DNA of 12,445 nt, taken from positions 1-12,445 of the forward strand of contig DAOWNK010000071.1 in NCBI GenBank assembly GCA_030642635.1, written 5' to 3'. Positions 7,054 to 12,445 of this stretch are shown piece by piece. The translations under genes were made by a program, and so were the position numbers. Each line of letters opens with the position of its first letter. Within the stretch, counting starts at the first letter, position 1. This stretch comes from Pirellulales bacterium (GTDB lineage Bacteria > Planctomycetota > Planctomycetia > Pirellulales > Thermoguttaceae). The notes beneath the pieces are model-generated. The model did no database searches. It saw nothing but the letters and a program-made list of their open reading frames with translations, and was not told the DNA's origin.

Positions 7054-7878
7054 TTACATGCCTTGCTTCTCGGTCAATTTACCCAGCCGGTCGGCTTCGG
7101 CCTTGTCTACGCAGATTCGCTGAATTCCCACCGCACGACCAGTCTCGTGATCGAGCTGGACTATGGTCCCGTTGAGCCGGACATCTTTTGTGGCGACTTC
7201 AAAATGGGTAGGCCGAAAAGTTTGGGCAGCCTCTAGCACGCGATCAATCCGCCGACCGAGTATGCTCTCGTGCGGGCCGGTCATACCAACGTCGCATTGA
7301 AATGCCGTGCCGCCGGGCAGTATCTGCTCGTCGGCGGTGGCTACGTGCGTATGGGTGCCCAACACGGCGCTTACCCGACCGTCGAGGTGGCGGCCCATAA
7401 TCTGCATATCGCTGGTCGCCTCGGCGTGATAATCCATAAGCACCACTCGGATGTCGGTCGGCAACGTGCCCAGCACCCGATCTGCCGCCTTCAACGGGCA
7501 ATCGACCGGCGGCATGAATACTCGCCCAAGGCATGTGAAGATGGCGACGTGGACCCGGTTTTTGGCTCGCAGCACGGCGAAGTCGCGTCCGGGCGCCTCG
7601 TGCGGGAAGTTGGCCGGCCGGACTATCTTCCGCTCGTTTTGAAATACCTTGAATATCTCCCGACGCCGGTAGACGTGGTCGCCCATGGTGATGCCGTCGA
7701 CGCCGGCGGCGATCAACTCTTGGTAGATGTCCGGTGTCAGCCCAGACCCACCGGCGGCGTTCTCGGCATTGGCCACCACCAGGTCGAGCTGCCGCTGGAT
7801 GCGCAACCCTCGCACCGCCTTAACGACGATCTGTCGCCCGGGTTTGCCAACAATGTCGCCGATCAGTAGTATCCGCAC
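7054..7878 (-). CDS. YmdB-family (TIGR00282) metallophosphoesterase, likely 2',3'-cyclic nucleotide phosphodiesterase
   Basis: A 274-residue dinuclear metallophosphoesterase like B. subtilis YmdB, which hydrolyses 2',3'-cyclic nucleotides and affects biofilm and sporulation programmes. Metal-ligand motifs are GDIVG (D8), NAEN (E39, N40), the GxH site TMGDHVYRRREI (D67, H68), DYHAEATSD (H151) and GTHTHVATADE (H176, H178). The family normally has GNH where this protein has GDH, so an Asn metal ligand is Asp here. Length and the end of the domain (VGMTGPHESILG) match the family. ATG 7878 gives the conserved MRILLIGDI start; the ribosome binding site is weak (AGAAAG). It stands between rpsU upstream and the TPR lipoprotein downstream, all on the same strand with gaps of about 100 bases, so a shared message is possible but not shown. 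The physiological substrate in this organism is unknown. Confidence 0.9.
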   Translation of the reverse strand: MRILLIGDIVGKPGRQIVVKAVRGLRIQRQLDLVVANAENAAGGSGLTPDIYQELIAAGVDGITMGDHVYRRREIFKVFQNERKIVRPANFPHEAPGRDFAVLRAKNRVHVAIFTCLGRVFMPPVDCPLKAADRVLGTLPTDIRVVLMDYHAEATSDMQIMGRHLDGRVSAVLGTHTHVATADEQILPGGTAFQCDVGMTGPHESILGRRIDRVLEAAQTFRPTHFEVATKDVRLNGTIVQLDHETGRAVGIQRICVDKAEADRLGKLTEKQGM

Positions 7879-7925
7879 GGTGGCTTTCTAGCCCACCTTT
7901 CTCTGAATTGTCCGATCCCCAAGAA

Positions 7926-7952
7926 GCCGGACCTCGCTTCGCTCGACCCGGC
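7926..7952. repeat. GC-rich palindromic element between rpsU and the ymdB-type gene
   Basis: GCCGG at 7926-7930 pairs with CCGGC at 7948-7952 around CTCGCTTCGCTCG. The stem is short and imperfect; the sequence style (CCGGGTCGAGCGAAGCGAGG on the minus strand) resembles dispersed intergenic repeats of several environmental bacteria. It could act as an attenuator after rpsU, but there is no T-run. Confidence 0.35.
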
Positions 7953-7992
7953 CTACCATAATCCTGCGGGAGAAATGAAGCCCTGGGATATG

Positions 7993-8190
7993 TTAGAGAT
8001 TTGCCAACATACGAAGTCGTTTGGCGCGGCGTTCTGCCCGAAGTCTGGCGCGGCGCTTGATTTCGCTGGGCTTCTCGTAATACTCGCGCCGCCGCATCTC
8101 TTTTTTCAGACCGCTTCGCTCGACCAACTTGCGGAAACGACGTACCGCCTCTTGAATCGACTCGCGCTCACGCAACGTCAATTTTACCAC
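7993..8190 (-). CDS. rpsU: Small ribosomal subunit protein bS21
   Basis: bS21 is a basic 30S protein near the anti-Shine-Dalgarno end of 16S rRNA and helps in translation initiation. The 65 residues have the family pattern: a short N-terminal strand (VKLTLRERESIQEAVRRFRK), then ERSGLKKEMRRREYYEKPSE and an Arg/Lys-rich tail (RRARLRAERRAKRL). The start is a GTG at 8190, fixed by a very strong AAAAGGAGG at 8204-8196 with a five-base spacer. The gene stands alone rather than beside dnaG and rpoD as in E. coli; the ubiB-type gene lies upstream across about 300 bases with repeats, and the ymdB-type gene 114 bases downstream. Confidence 0.95.
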   Translation of the reverse strand: MVKLTLRERESIQEAVRRFRKLVERSGLKKEMRRREYYEKPSEIKRRARLRAERRAKRLRMLANL

Positions 8191-8226
8191 TCAATCCTCC
8201 TTTTGCTTACCCTGTAAACTTGTAAA

Positions 8227-8247
8227 GCCGCGACCAGTGGTCGCGGC
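8227..8247. repeat. Short copy of the GCCGCGACC palindrome in the rpsU leader
   Basis: GCCGCGACCA and TGGTCGCGGC form ten base pairs around one central base. Except for the centre (AG versus GG-type), it is the core of the arm of the 3766-3846 repeat, including the preceding AAA. It lies within the rpsU 5' leader, 23 bases before its ribosome binding site, where an RNA hairpin could affect expression. Confidence 0.65.
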
Positions 8248-8388
8248 ACGACCGGAAACTTGTAGTTTACCCTGCAAATTGGCCGCTTGTCTACCCGTAT
8301 CGGCAAAATCGGCCCTGTTTTTGTCGTAAATTCTTACGTGGCTTATAGTTGCGATGGTATTTGGAGATTAAACTTGCCTGCAATATAG

Positions 8389-8459
8389 TATTTAGCCCCG
8401 GGGCTACCGTTGCGAAAGACGCAAACATTGCCCGCCGTGTATTCACGGCGGGCTAAATA
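8389..8459. repeat. Compound palindrome with closing stem and three inner hairpins
   Basis: TATTTAGCCC (8389-8398) pairs perfectly with GGGCTAAATA (8450-8459). Inside are AGCCCCGGGGCT (8394-8405), a five-pair stem TTGCG/CGCAA near 8410-8424, and CCCGCCGTG (8431-8439) with CACGGCGGG (8444-8452) around a four-base loop. The outer and inner stems share bases, so alternative folds compete. It may also stop transcripts of the ubiB-type gene, whose stop is at 8492. Confidence 0.7.
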
Positions 8460-8491
8460 ACGAATTCCCGGACACACTCAGTAAATGCAGA

Positions 8492-10153
8492 TTACTTCCG
8501 CCGGTCGAGGTGTCCGGATTTGTTGATTGCACGCCACAGCCGCAGGCCCAGCGCGGCGCTGAAACCCATGCCGATCGCACCGGGCACCGAGATGCTCCAC
8601 AGCACCGGCGGCACACCGTGGCTTAAAAGCAGCGTGGACCCCAAAATCATTGCACTGGCCAGCATCCCGAGCACCAGCCGGTTTACCGACGGCTCCAGGC
8701 CGCGATGGTCCAGGTGTACGTCGAACTTGCCGCTTTGCACCTGTTCGAGTATGTCGACCATCCCGCGCGGGAACACCGACATAAGGTATCTGATCTCCGA
8801 ATAAAATCGTCGTGTCTTCCGAAGCCGGCGTTTCGGCGAAAACTGCCGCCAAAACATCTTCTTCTGGTACGGGGCCATCACCTCGATCAGGCTGAAACTG
8901 GGGCTGACCAGTCGGGTGGTGCCCTCCAGCGTAATCATGGTTTTGATCAGCATGGCGATCCGCGCCGGCAGCATGATGTTGTAACGGCGAATCATATCGA
9001 CCAGTTCGTTCAGTGCACCACTTAAGTCGAAATTATCCAGCGACATGCTGCCGTAGTGCGCTACGAAATCGGCCACGTCGATGCCCAATGTCGCACGGTC
9101 CAACTCCGGCGGCGCCGCGCCGATGCGGGTGATGATCGTTGTCAGATATTCGGAGTCCTGGTTTCCCACTGCCATGAGCATCTCGCCCATGTCATCGAGC
9201 AATTGCTCGTCGATCCGTCCGACCATGCCGAAATCCAACAGCGCAATCACGTTGTCATCCATCAACAGGAGGTTGCCCGGGTGCGGGTCGGCATGATAGA
9301 AGCCGTGCGAGAAGATCATCTCCATGCAGATATCCGCCCCGCGTCGGGCGACCTCGCCCAAATCGATCCCGGGCGGTGCAAGCCGATTGACGTCCAACAG
9401 CTTGATCCCCTCGACAAACTCCATGGTCAGCACGCGGTCGGTGCACAACTTCGGGTACGATTGCGGGATGTGGACGGCCGGATCGTGTCGGAAATTTTGT
9501 GCGAAATGCTGCATGTTCCGCTCTTCGCGGAGGAAGTCCAACTCTCTGCGCATCGTGCGACGGAACTCGGACACTATGGCCTCGGGCCGATAGTTCTGGA
9601 ACTCGGGAATCCGTTCGGCCATCTGCGCCATGCCGACCAATATGTCCAGGTCGACCTCGACCTTCCGCTCGATGTCGGCGTGCTGGACCTTGACCACCAC
9701 CGCTTCGCCGGAATGTAGTTTTGCCCGATGCACCTGGCCGATCGAGGCGGACGCCATCGCTTCGTCGTCGAACTCGGCGAACAACTCGGCGATAGGTGCG
9801 TCCAGTTCGTTCTCGATGGTCTGGCGGACCACCTCCGGCGGATCGGCCGCCACTTCTGTCTGAAGATGTTTCAGCTCGTCGGCCAGCTCGACTCCAACCA
9901 GGTCGGGCCGGGTGCTTAGTATCTGCCCGAGCTTGATGAACGTCGGGCCGAGTTCCGCCATAGCCAGCCGCAGCCGGGTTTGCCACGAATGCCTTGCGAT
10001 TGCCGCCCCGCCGCGTGCCTTCAGCAGGTCCTTTGCGAAATCTGGCCCCAGACGCCCGATCCACGCGGCCAGCTCGTACTTGCTCAGCACCGAGAGTATC
10101 TCGCCCCAGCGGCCGACGTGTCGGTAGATTTGCGGGATTGAACTGATTTTCAT
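8492..10153 (-). CDS. ABC1/UbiB (AarF) family atypical kinase, membrane-anchored
   Basis: Members of this family are atypical protein kinase-like ATPases needed for isoprenoid quinone biosynthesis. Counting from the GTG at 10156 (one codon further), motifs are KxGQ in TFIKLGQIL (K75-Q78), the alanine-rich loop MASASIGQVHRA (134-145), the lysine in VVVKVQ (K156), the catalytic-loop equivalent HADPHPGN (288-295) and the metal-binding LLDFGMVGR (D308). Two hydrophobic helices near the C-terminus (LGMLASAMILGSTLLL and WSISVPGAIGMGFSAALG) anchor it in the membrane, as in UbiB. No other quinone gene is adjacent, and the gene symbol is left open because the family has several subgroups. Start choice is between adjacent GTG and ATG; ATG is preferred. 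No ribosome binding site is seen, and a -10 element ends nine bases before the ATG. Its N-terminus is next to a palindromic repeat. Confidence 0.92.
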   Translation of the reverse strand: MKISSIPQIYRHVGRWGEILSVLSKYELAAWIGRLGPDFAKDLLKARGGAAIARHSWQTRLRLAMAELGPTFIKLGQILSTRPDLVGVELADELKHLQTEVAADPPEVVRQTIENELDAPIAELFAEFDDEAMASASIGQVHRAKLHSGEAVVVKVQHADIERKVEVDLDILVGMAQMAERIPEFQNYRPEAIVSEFRRTMRRELDFLREERNMQHFAQNFRHDPAVHIPQSYPKLCTDRVLTMEFVEGIKLLDVNRLAPPGIDLGEVARRGADICMEMIFSHGFYHADPHPGNLLLMDDNVIALLDFGMVGRIDEQLLDDMGEMLMAVGNQDSEYLTTIITRIGAAPPELDRATLGIDVADFVAHYGSMSLDNFDLSGALNELVDMIRRYNIMLPARIAMLIKTMITLEGTTRLVSPSFSLIEVMAPYQKKMFWRQFSPKRRLRKTRRFYSEIRYLMSVFPRGMVDILEQVQSGKFDVHLDHRGLEPSVNRLVLGMLASAMILGSTLLLSHGVPPVLWSISVPGAIGMGFSAALGLRLWRAINKSGHLDRRK

Positions 10154-10162
10154 CACATTATC

Positions 10163-10168
10163 AGTATA
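10163..10168 (-). promoter_or_regulatory. -10 element of the ubiB-type gene, near-leaderless
   Basis: TATACT on the minus strand, with nine bases to the ATG at 10153, the same hexamer and spacing as in front of ruvB. The -35 region is poor (CTGTCC-like at 17 bases) and lies in the arm of the palindromic repeat at 10181-10247. Confidence 0.4.
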
Positions 10169-10180
10169 CCCTACAGAGAG

Positions 10181-10247
10181 AAGGGGGACAGGCGCGCTTA
10201 TCGACGAGGGTCGCTTTCACCAGCCAATAATCGCGCCTGTCCCCCTT
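10181..10247. repeat. Palindromic repeat with perfect 16-bp arms, GGGGGACAGGCGCG type
   Basis: AAGGGGGACAGGCGCG at 10181-10196 is the exact reverse complement of 10232-10247, with a 35-base interior. GGGGACAG-type palindromes of this layout are known as REP/MITE-like elements mobilised by REP-associated tyrosine transposases; no transposase is present here. The element covers the 3' end of the PEP-CTERM gene, including its stop codon in the interior, and approaches the ubiB-type promoter. Confidence 0.75.
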
Positions 10248-11248
10248 TCCTCTTCCTCTTTCGGCCAAAGACCGTGTAGACAAGTATGAGGAACGCTCCG
10301 GAGACGAGCAGGGCAGAAGAGGCTGGTTCGGGCACGATGGTAAAGGTGACCATCGCACTCATTGCGGAAGCCCAAGACCCGGCATAGCCGCTGCCGTGGA
10401 AGGACTCCTCGGTGAGGTTGAAGTAAGCCGTGTAATCGCCCAAAGGTAAGAGGATTTCCCCGGGCGGAAGTCGCTCCCATTCGCCGTAGACTCCAACCGT
10501 GGTTTCGGAATAAGGCGTATCGTATGCTCCGACGGGATCCGGAAGTGTTACGGCAAACGTCTTGTTGATGGTTGGTCCATCGCCCGCAACCGGCGTCCGT
10601 TGCGAGGTCTTCCAGAGGACGTGGTAGCTGTCGTCTGCTTCGAACCCGAACACGGCATTGCCGTTCTCATCTGTCACGAAGTAGTCGAGCACGCGGTAGG
10701 CGGCGTAGGAGTACTTCTTGCCGGTGGGGCTGGTCGGATCGGTGATATCGCGCCGCTGGAAGTACACCAGATCGTTCGGGTTCGGGGAAGAACCGTCACC
10801 CTTATTATTGAGGTTCTGCCCATTCGTCCAGCCGGTGCCATCTACCCACTCCGTCTGCCACCATCTACCGGTAAGACCAATCTGCTCTTTGCCGTCCGGA
10901 TCGATCGAGCTTCCGATGAGCTTCAGTTGGTAGGCAAAATTCGGCTTGAGGTCGGTTGCCGTGAGGGTTCCATGCAGCGTGGCCGCGTCGGTGAAATAGT
11001 CGATGCTGACGGCTGCCTGAGTGTAGTTGTAGCTTTCCCGATAGCTTTCCCGGTAGAGATGATCGGCAACATCCATCCAGCGGTGGCCGCTCGTGTCGCC
11101 ACTGCCGGCTAACTGCACGCTCTTGAGCGTCTCTGCGCCGGTGGCAGTTGTTGAGAAGGAAGGCTACCAGCAAAACGGTCGTAAGCGACGTCACAGCGTT
11201 CCAGACCACCGCCGGCAGAGCTGTTCGAAGCAGCAGAACTGGTTTCAT
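10198..11248 (-). pseudogene. PEP-CTERM sorting-domain secreted protein, frameshifted after the signal peptide
   Basis: The body (ORF with its first ATG at 11118, stop at 10200-10198) is a beta-rich secreted protein with phrases such as LHGTLTATDLKPNFAYQLKL, IGLTGRWWQTEW, YHVLWKTSQR, GEWERLPPGE and LTEESFHGSGYAGSWASAM. It ends in a PEP-CTERM tail: VPEPASSALL, a hydrophobic helix (VSGAFLILVYTVFG) and RKRKRK, the signal for exosortase-type processing in bacteria that make extracellular polysaccharide. It has no signal peptide in its own frame. The missing one, MKPVLLLRTALPAVV... through VLLVAFLL, begins at ATG 11248 in another frame. Removing one base near 11146-11153 joins them as ...LLTTATGAETLKSVQLAG, a good cleavage region, giving 349 residues. 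ATG 11248 follows AAAGGGGGG and a promoter. The final 16 codons fall in the 10181-10247 repeat. It may be a pseudogene, a phase-variable gene or a sequencing error. Base use seems less GC-rich than its neighbours. Confidence 0.75.
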
Positions 11249-11298
11249 CTGTCCCCCCTTTGTTGACTTACTACTCCTGTTGCCAACGTCAAAAATCC

Positions 11299-11326
11299 AA
11301 TATAGCAGACCTGCAGGAAAATGCAA
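11299..11326 (-). promoter_or_regulatory. Promoter of the PEP-CTERM protein gene
   Basis: On the minus strand TTGCAT (11326-11321), a 16-base spacer ending in TGC, and TATATT (11304-11299): a near-consensus extended -10 promoter. The transcript would start near 11292, about 44 bases before the ATG at 11248. Confidence 0.6.
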
Positions 11327-11530
11327 ACTACGCAACCCGAGATTCTCAAGGGATGCAACTTGACGCACACGACGGTGGCCGACAGGAAACCCCCAATCGC
11401 TGCCCCCAAAGCCGTCAAAATCTCCAGGTAAAAGTTACGCTGGCTTGCCTTTGGTGTGCCAGCCGATATAATAGTCTTACACGCGGAGGGCGTGGCGGAA
11501 AAAAATTCTCGAAATTTTGTGTTTTGCCCT

Positions 11531-11559
11531 TTGACAAGGTTTTGGGTGGTTGCTATACT
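11531..11559 (+). promoter_or_regulatory. rRNA operon promoter for 23S
   Basis: A consensus -35 TTGACA (11531-11536), a 17-base spacer, a TGC extension and TATACT (11554-11559). The 30 or so bases upstream are AT-rich with A and T tracts (AAAAAAATTC, GAAATTTTG), as in an UP element. It is the strongest promoter in the window and lies about 320 bases before the 23S 5' end. Confidence 0.85.
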
Positions 11560-11609
11560 CGATAGTCTTGCCGGTGGCAAAAACCGCTGGGGAGGAGAAA
11601 ATAGCTATA

Positions 11610-11668
11610 CAGTTGGTCCGGGGGCGCCTTTCGCGACAAGTTGATGAAAGGCGCCCCCTGCCCAACTG
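11610..11668 (+). other. Long hairpin in the rRNA leader
   Basis: GGGGGCGCCTTTC (11620-11632) and GAAAGGCGCCCCC (11646-11658) pair perfectly over 13 bp, and CAGTTGG (11610-11616) with CCAACTG (11662-11668) extend the stem by 7 bp across a small internal loop. There is no T-run, so it fits an RNase III-type processing stem or a protective 5' hairpin better than a terminator. Confidence 0.7.
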
Positions 11669-11708
11669 GCAGCGAGCCGCCGGCCCCTCGGCAGAGGGGC
11701 GGCTTCGA

Positions 11709-11721
11709 TGTTCTTTGACAA
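11709..11721 (+). promoter_or_regulatory. boxA-like antitermination site
   Basis: TGTTCTTTGACAA followed by TTTGG resembles the rRNA boxA (TGCTCTTTAACAA in E. coli), the NusB/NusE site that prevents premature termination of rRNA. Its place in the leader, after strong hairpins and before 23S, fits. Confidence 0.65.
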
Positions 11722-11754
11722 TTTGGTTGTGGTAAAAGTGGCTGCTTATGTGTG

Positions 11755-11794
11755 AACCACATGGTATGTGCCGCAAGGCACGTTCCATTTGGTT
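11755..11794 (+). other. Leader hairpin with GNRA tetraloop
   Basis: AACCACATGG (11755-11764) and CCATTTGGTT (11785-11794) pair at nine of ten positions; inside, GTGCC and GGCAC close a GCAA tetraloop (11773-11776). It is a plausible structured element of the 23S precursor. Confidence 0.5.
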
Positions 11795-11878
11795 ACAAGA
11801 GCACTTAGAGAGCAATCGTTACTGGATACAGTGGCGTGCTGTGTGAATCGTCTCCGAAGTGGAGCATTAGATTCATGT

Positions 11879-12445
11879 GGCCAAGCTACTAAGGGCACAT
11901 GGGGGATGTCTTGGCGTCAGGAGGCGTTGAAAGGCGTGGAAGACTGCGATAAGCCCGGGGGAGTTGTCAAACGAGCGTTGATCCCGGGATTCCTGAACTC
12001 ACACACGTTGAATCCCATAGGCGTGTGTGGCTAACGCGGTGAACTGAAACATCTAAGTAACCGCAGGAAAAGAAAGAAAAATCGATTTCCCAAGTAGCGG
12101 CGAGCGAACCGGAAACAGCCCAAACCGCGGGGGTTTCCCCTGCGGGGTTGTAGGGCCTTTCACATGGGAGTTACAAAGCTGCCGGCTAGCAGAACCATCT
12201 GGAAAGTTGGGCTATAAAGGGTGACAGCCCCGTACGCAACAGCTTCGGCAGCCTCCCGAGAGGTACCTGAGTAGGTCGGGTCACGTGGAACCCCGACTGA
12301 ATCTACGGGGACCATCCCGTAAGGCTAAATACTGCCTGACGACCGATAGTAAACTCAGTAGGGTGACCGAAAGATGGGAAGAACCCCTGCTAGGGGAGGA
12401 TACTGAACCTGAAACCATGTGCCTACAAGCGGTCGGAGCACTATG
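11879..12445 (+). rRNA. rrl: 23S ribosomal RNA, 5' part (continues beyond window)
   Basis: The sequence aligns by eye with the start of bacterial 23S rRNA: GGCCAAGCTACTAAG corresponds to the E. coli 5' end GGTTAAGCGACTAAG, followed by conserved blocks such as GGGGGATGTCTTGGC, CTGCGATAAG, GTGAACTGAAACATCTAAGTA, AGTAGCGGCGAGCGAA and TGGGAAGAACCC. About 567 bases are present. The 5' end is set by this match and is accurate to a few bases. No 16S gene or tRNA precedes it: the upstream neighbour is a protein gene on the other strand. Confidence 0.96.

Larger units (their letters stand above)
8205..8491. other. Intergenic region between ubiB-type gene and rpsU, rich in palindromes
   Basis: No coding frame with a credible start was found. 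It holds two palindromic elements described separately (8227-8247 and 8389-8459), plus a smaller inverted repeat GTAAACT (8214-8220) with AGTTTAC (8264-8270) that encloses the first one. The middle part (about 8280-8388) is AT-richer and presumably carries the rpsU promoter on the minus strand; TATAAG near 8346-8341 is a candidate -10 without a convincing -35. Confidence 0.5.
11560..11878 (+). other. Leader of the 23S rRNA transcript
   Basis: Untranslated precursor between the promoter and mature 23S. It contains a long hairpin (11610-11668), a second GC-rich stem (AGCCGCC...AGGGGCGGCT, about 11675-11704), a boxA-like site (11709-11721), a hairpin with a GCAA loop (11755-11794) and a stem with TGAATC/GATTCA ends just before 23S (about 11842-11875). 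No tRNA or 16S fragment is recognised. The 5' strand of the 23S processing stem should lie here; its partner is beyond the window. Confidence 0.6.

Noticed and set aside
9056..9718. Open frame of 220 codons on the plus strand
   Set aside because: Antisense to the ubiB-type gene, whose catalytic motifs fix the true frame.
11245..11580. Minus-strand frame encoding two hydrophobic segments, its TGA overlapping the ATG of the PEP-CTERM gene (ATGA)
   Set aside because: The overlap looks like translational coupling, but the frame lacks a start with a ribosome binding site, spans the rRNA promoter, and contains the PEP-CTERM promoter (11299-11326). Probably chance.
11715..11720. Second TTGACA, considered as a -35 box before 23S
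   Set aside because: No -10 hexamer at 16-18 bases, and the longer context TGTTCTTTGACAATTT fits boxA.
11560..11878. Possible tRNA in the 23S leader
   Set aside because: Hairpins are present, but no cloverleaf with T-loop consensus was found.
11768..12034. Plus-strand frame of 88 codons
   Set aside because: Runs through the rRNA leader and into the 23S gene.
1..12445. CRISPR array, phage or defence cassette
   Set aside because: No regularly spaced direct repeats, no cas, integrase, transposase or restriction genes were seen; palindromes are isolated and intergenic.

Overview
The window looks like a chromosomal segment of a GC-rich bacterium, most likely a planctomycete (Pirellulales-like). 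This rests on several signs taken together: RuvB and RuvA of the planctomycete style, a PEP-CTERM secreted protein, a 23S rRNA gene with its own promoter and no 16S in front of it, a YmdB-type phosphoesterase with a GDH instead of GNH metal motif, and many GC-rich intergenic hairpins. The placement is an inference from these traits; no search was run.

Layout. On the + strand, 2-3765: the 3' part of ruvA, proS one base later, a 24-bp inverted repeat, ruvB with its own extended -10 promoter, and a single-domain STAS protein. A perfect 24-bp inverted repeat at 3766-3846 closes this block and serves as a bidirectional terminator against the convergent block. On the - strand, read from right to left: a frameshifted PEP-CTERM protein gene (10198-11248), an ABC1/UbiB family kinase-like protein, bS21 (rpsU), a YmdB-family phosphodiesterase, a TPR lipoprotein, a 59-residue antitoxin-like protein, serA, and a BON-domain protein. 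On the + strand from 11531 to the end: a near-consensus rRNA promoter, a leader of about 300 bases with strong hairpins and a boxA-like element, and the first 567 or so bases of 23S rRNA.

How the genes work together. RuvA and RuvB form the Holliday-junction branch-migration motor, here split by the prolyl-tRNA synthetase gene. ProS, bS21 and 23S rRNA belong to translation. SerA starts serine biosynthesis. The STAS, BON, TPR and YmdB genes look like regulatory or envelope housekeeping functions. No phage, conjugative element, CRISPR array or recognisable defence island is present.

The most noteworthy signals are: a single-base frameshift between the signal peptide and body of the PEP-CTERM gene, whose last 16 codons lie in a palindromic repeat; an orphan antitoxin-like gene with a good promoter directly upstream of serA; several different palindromic repeat families in the gaps; recurrent TGn-extended -10 promoters, two of them placed so that ruvB and ubiB mRNAs would be almost leaderless; and the stand-alone 23S transcription unit. 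None of these amounts to a clearly new multi-gene system.
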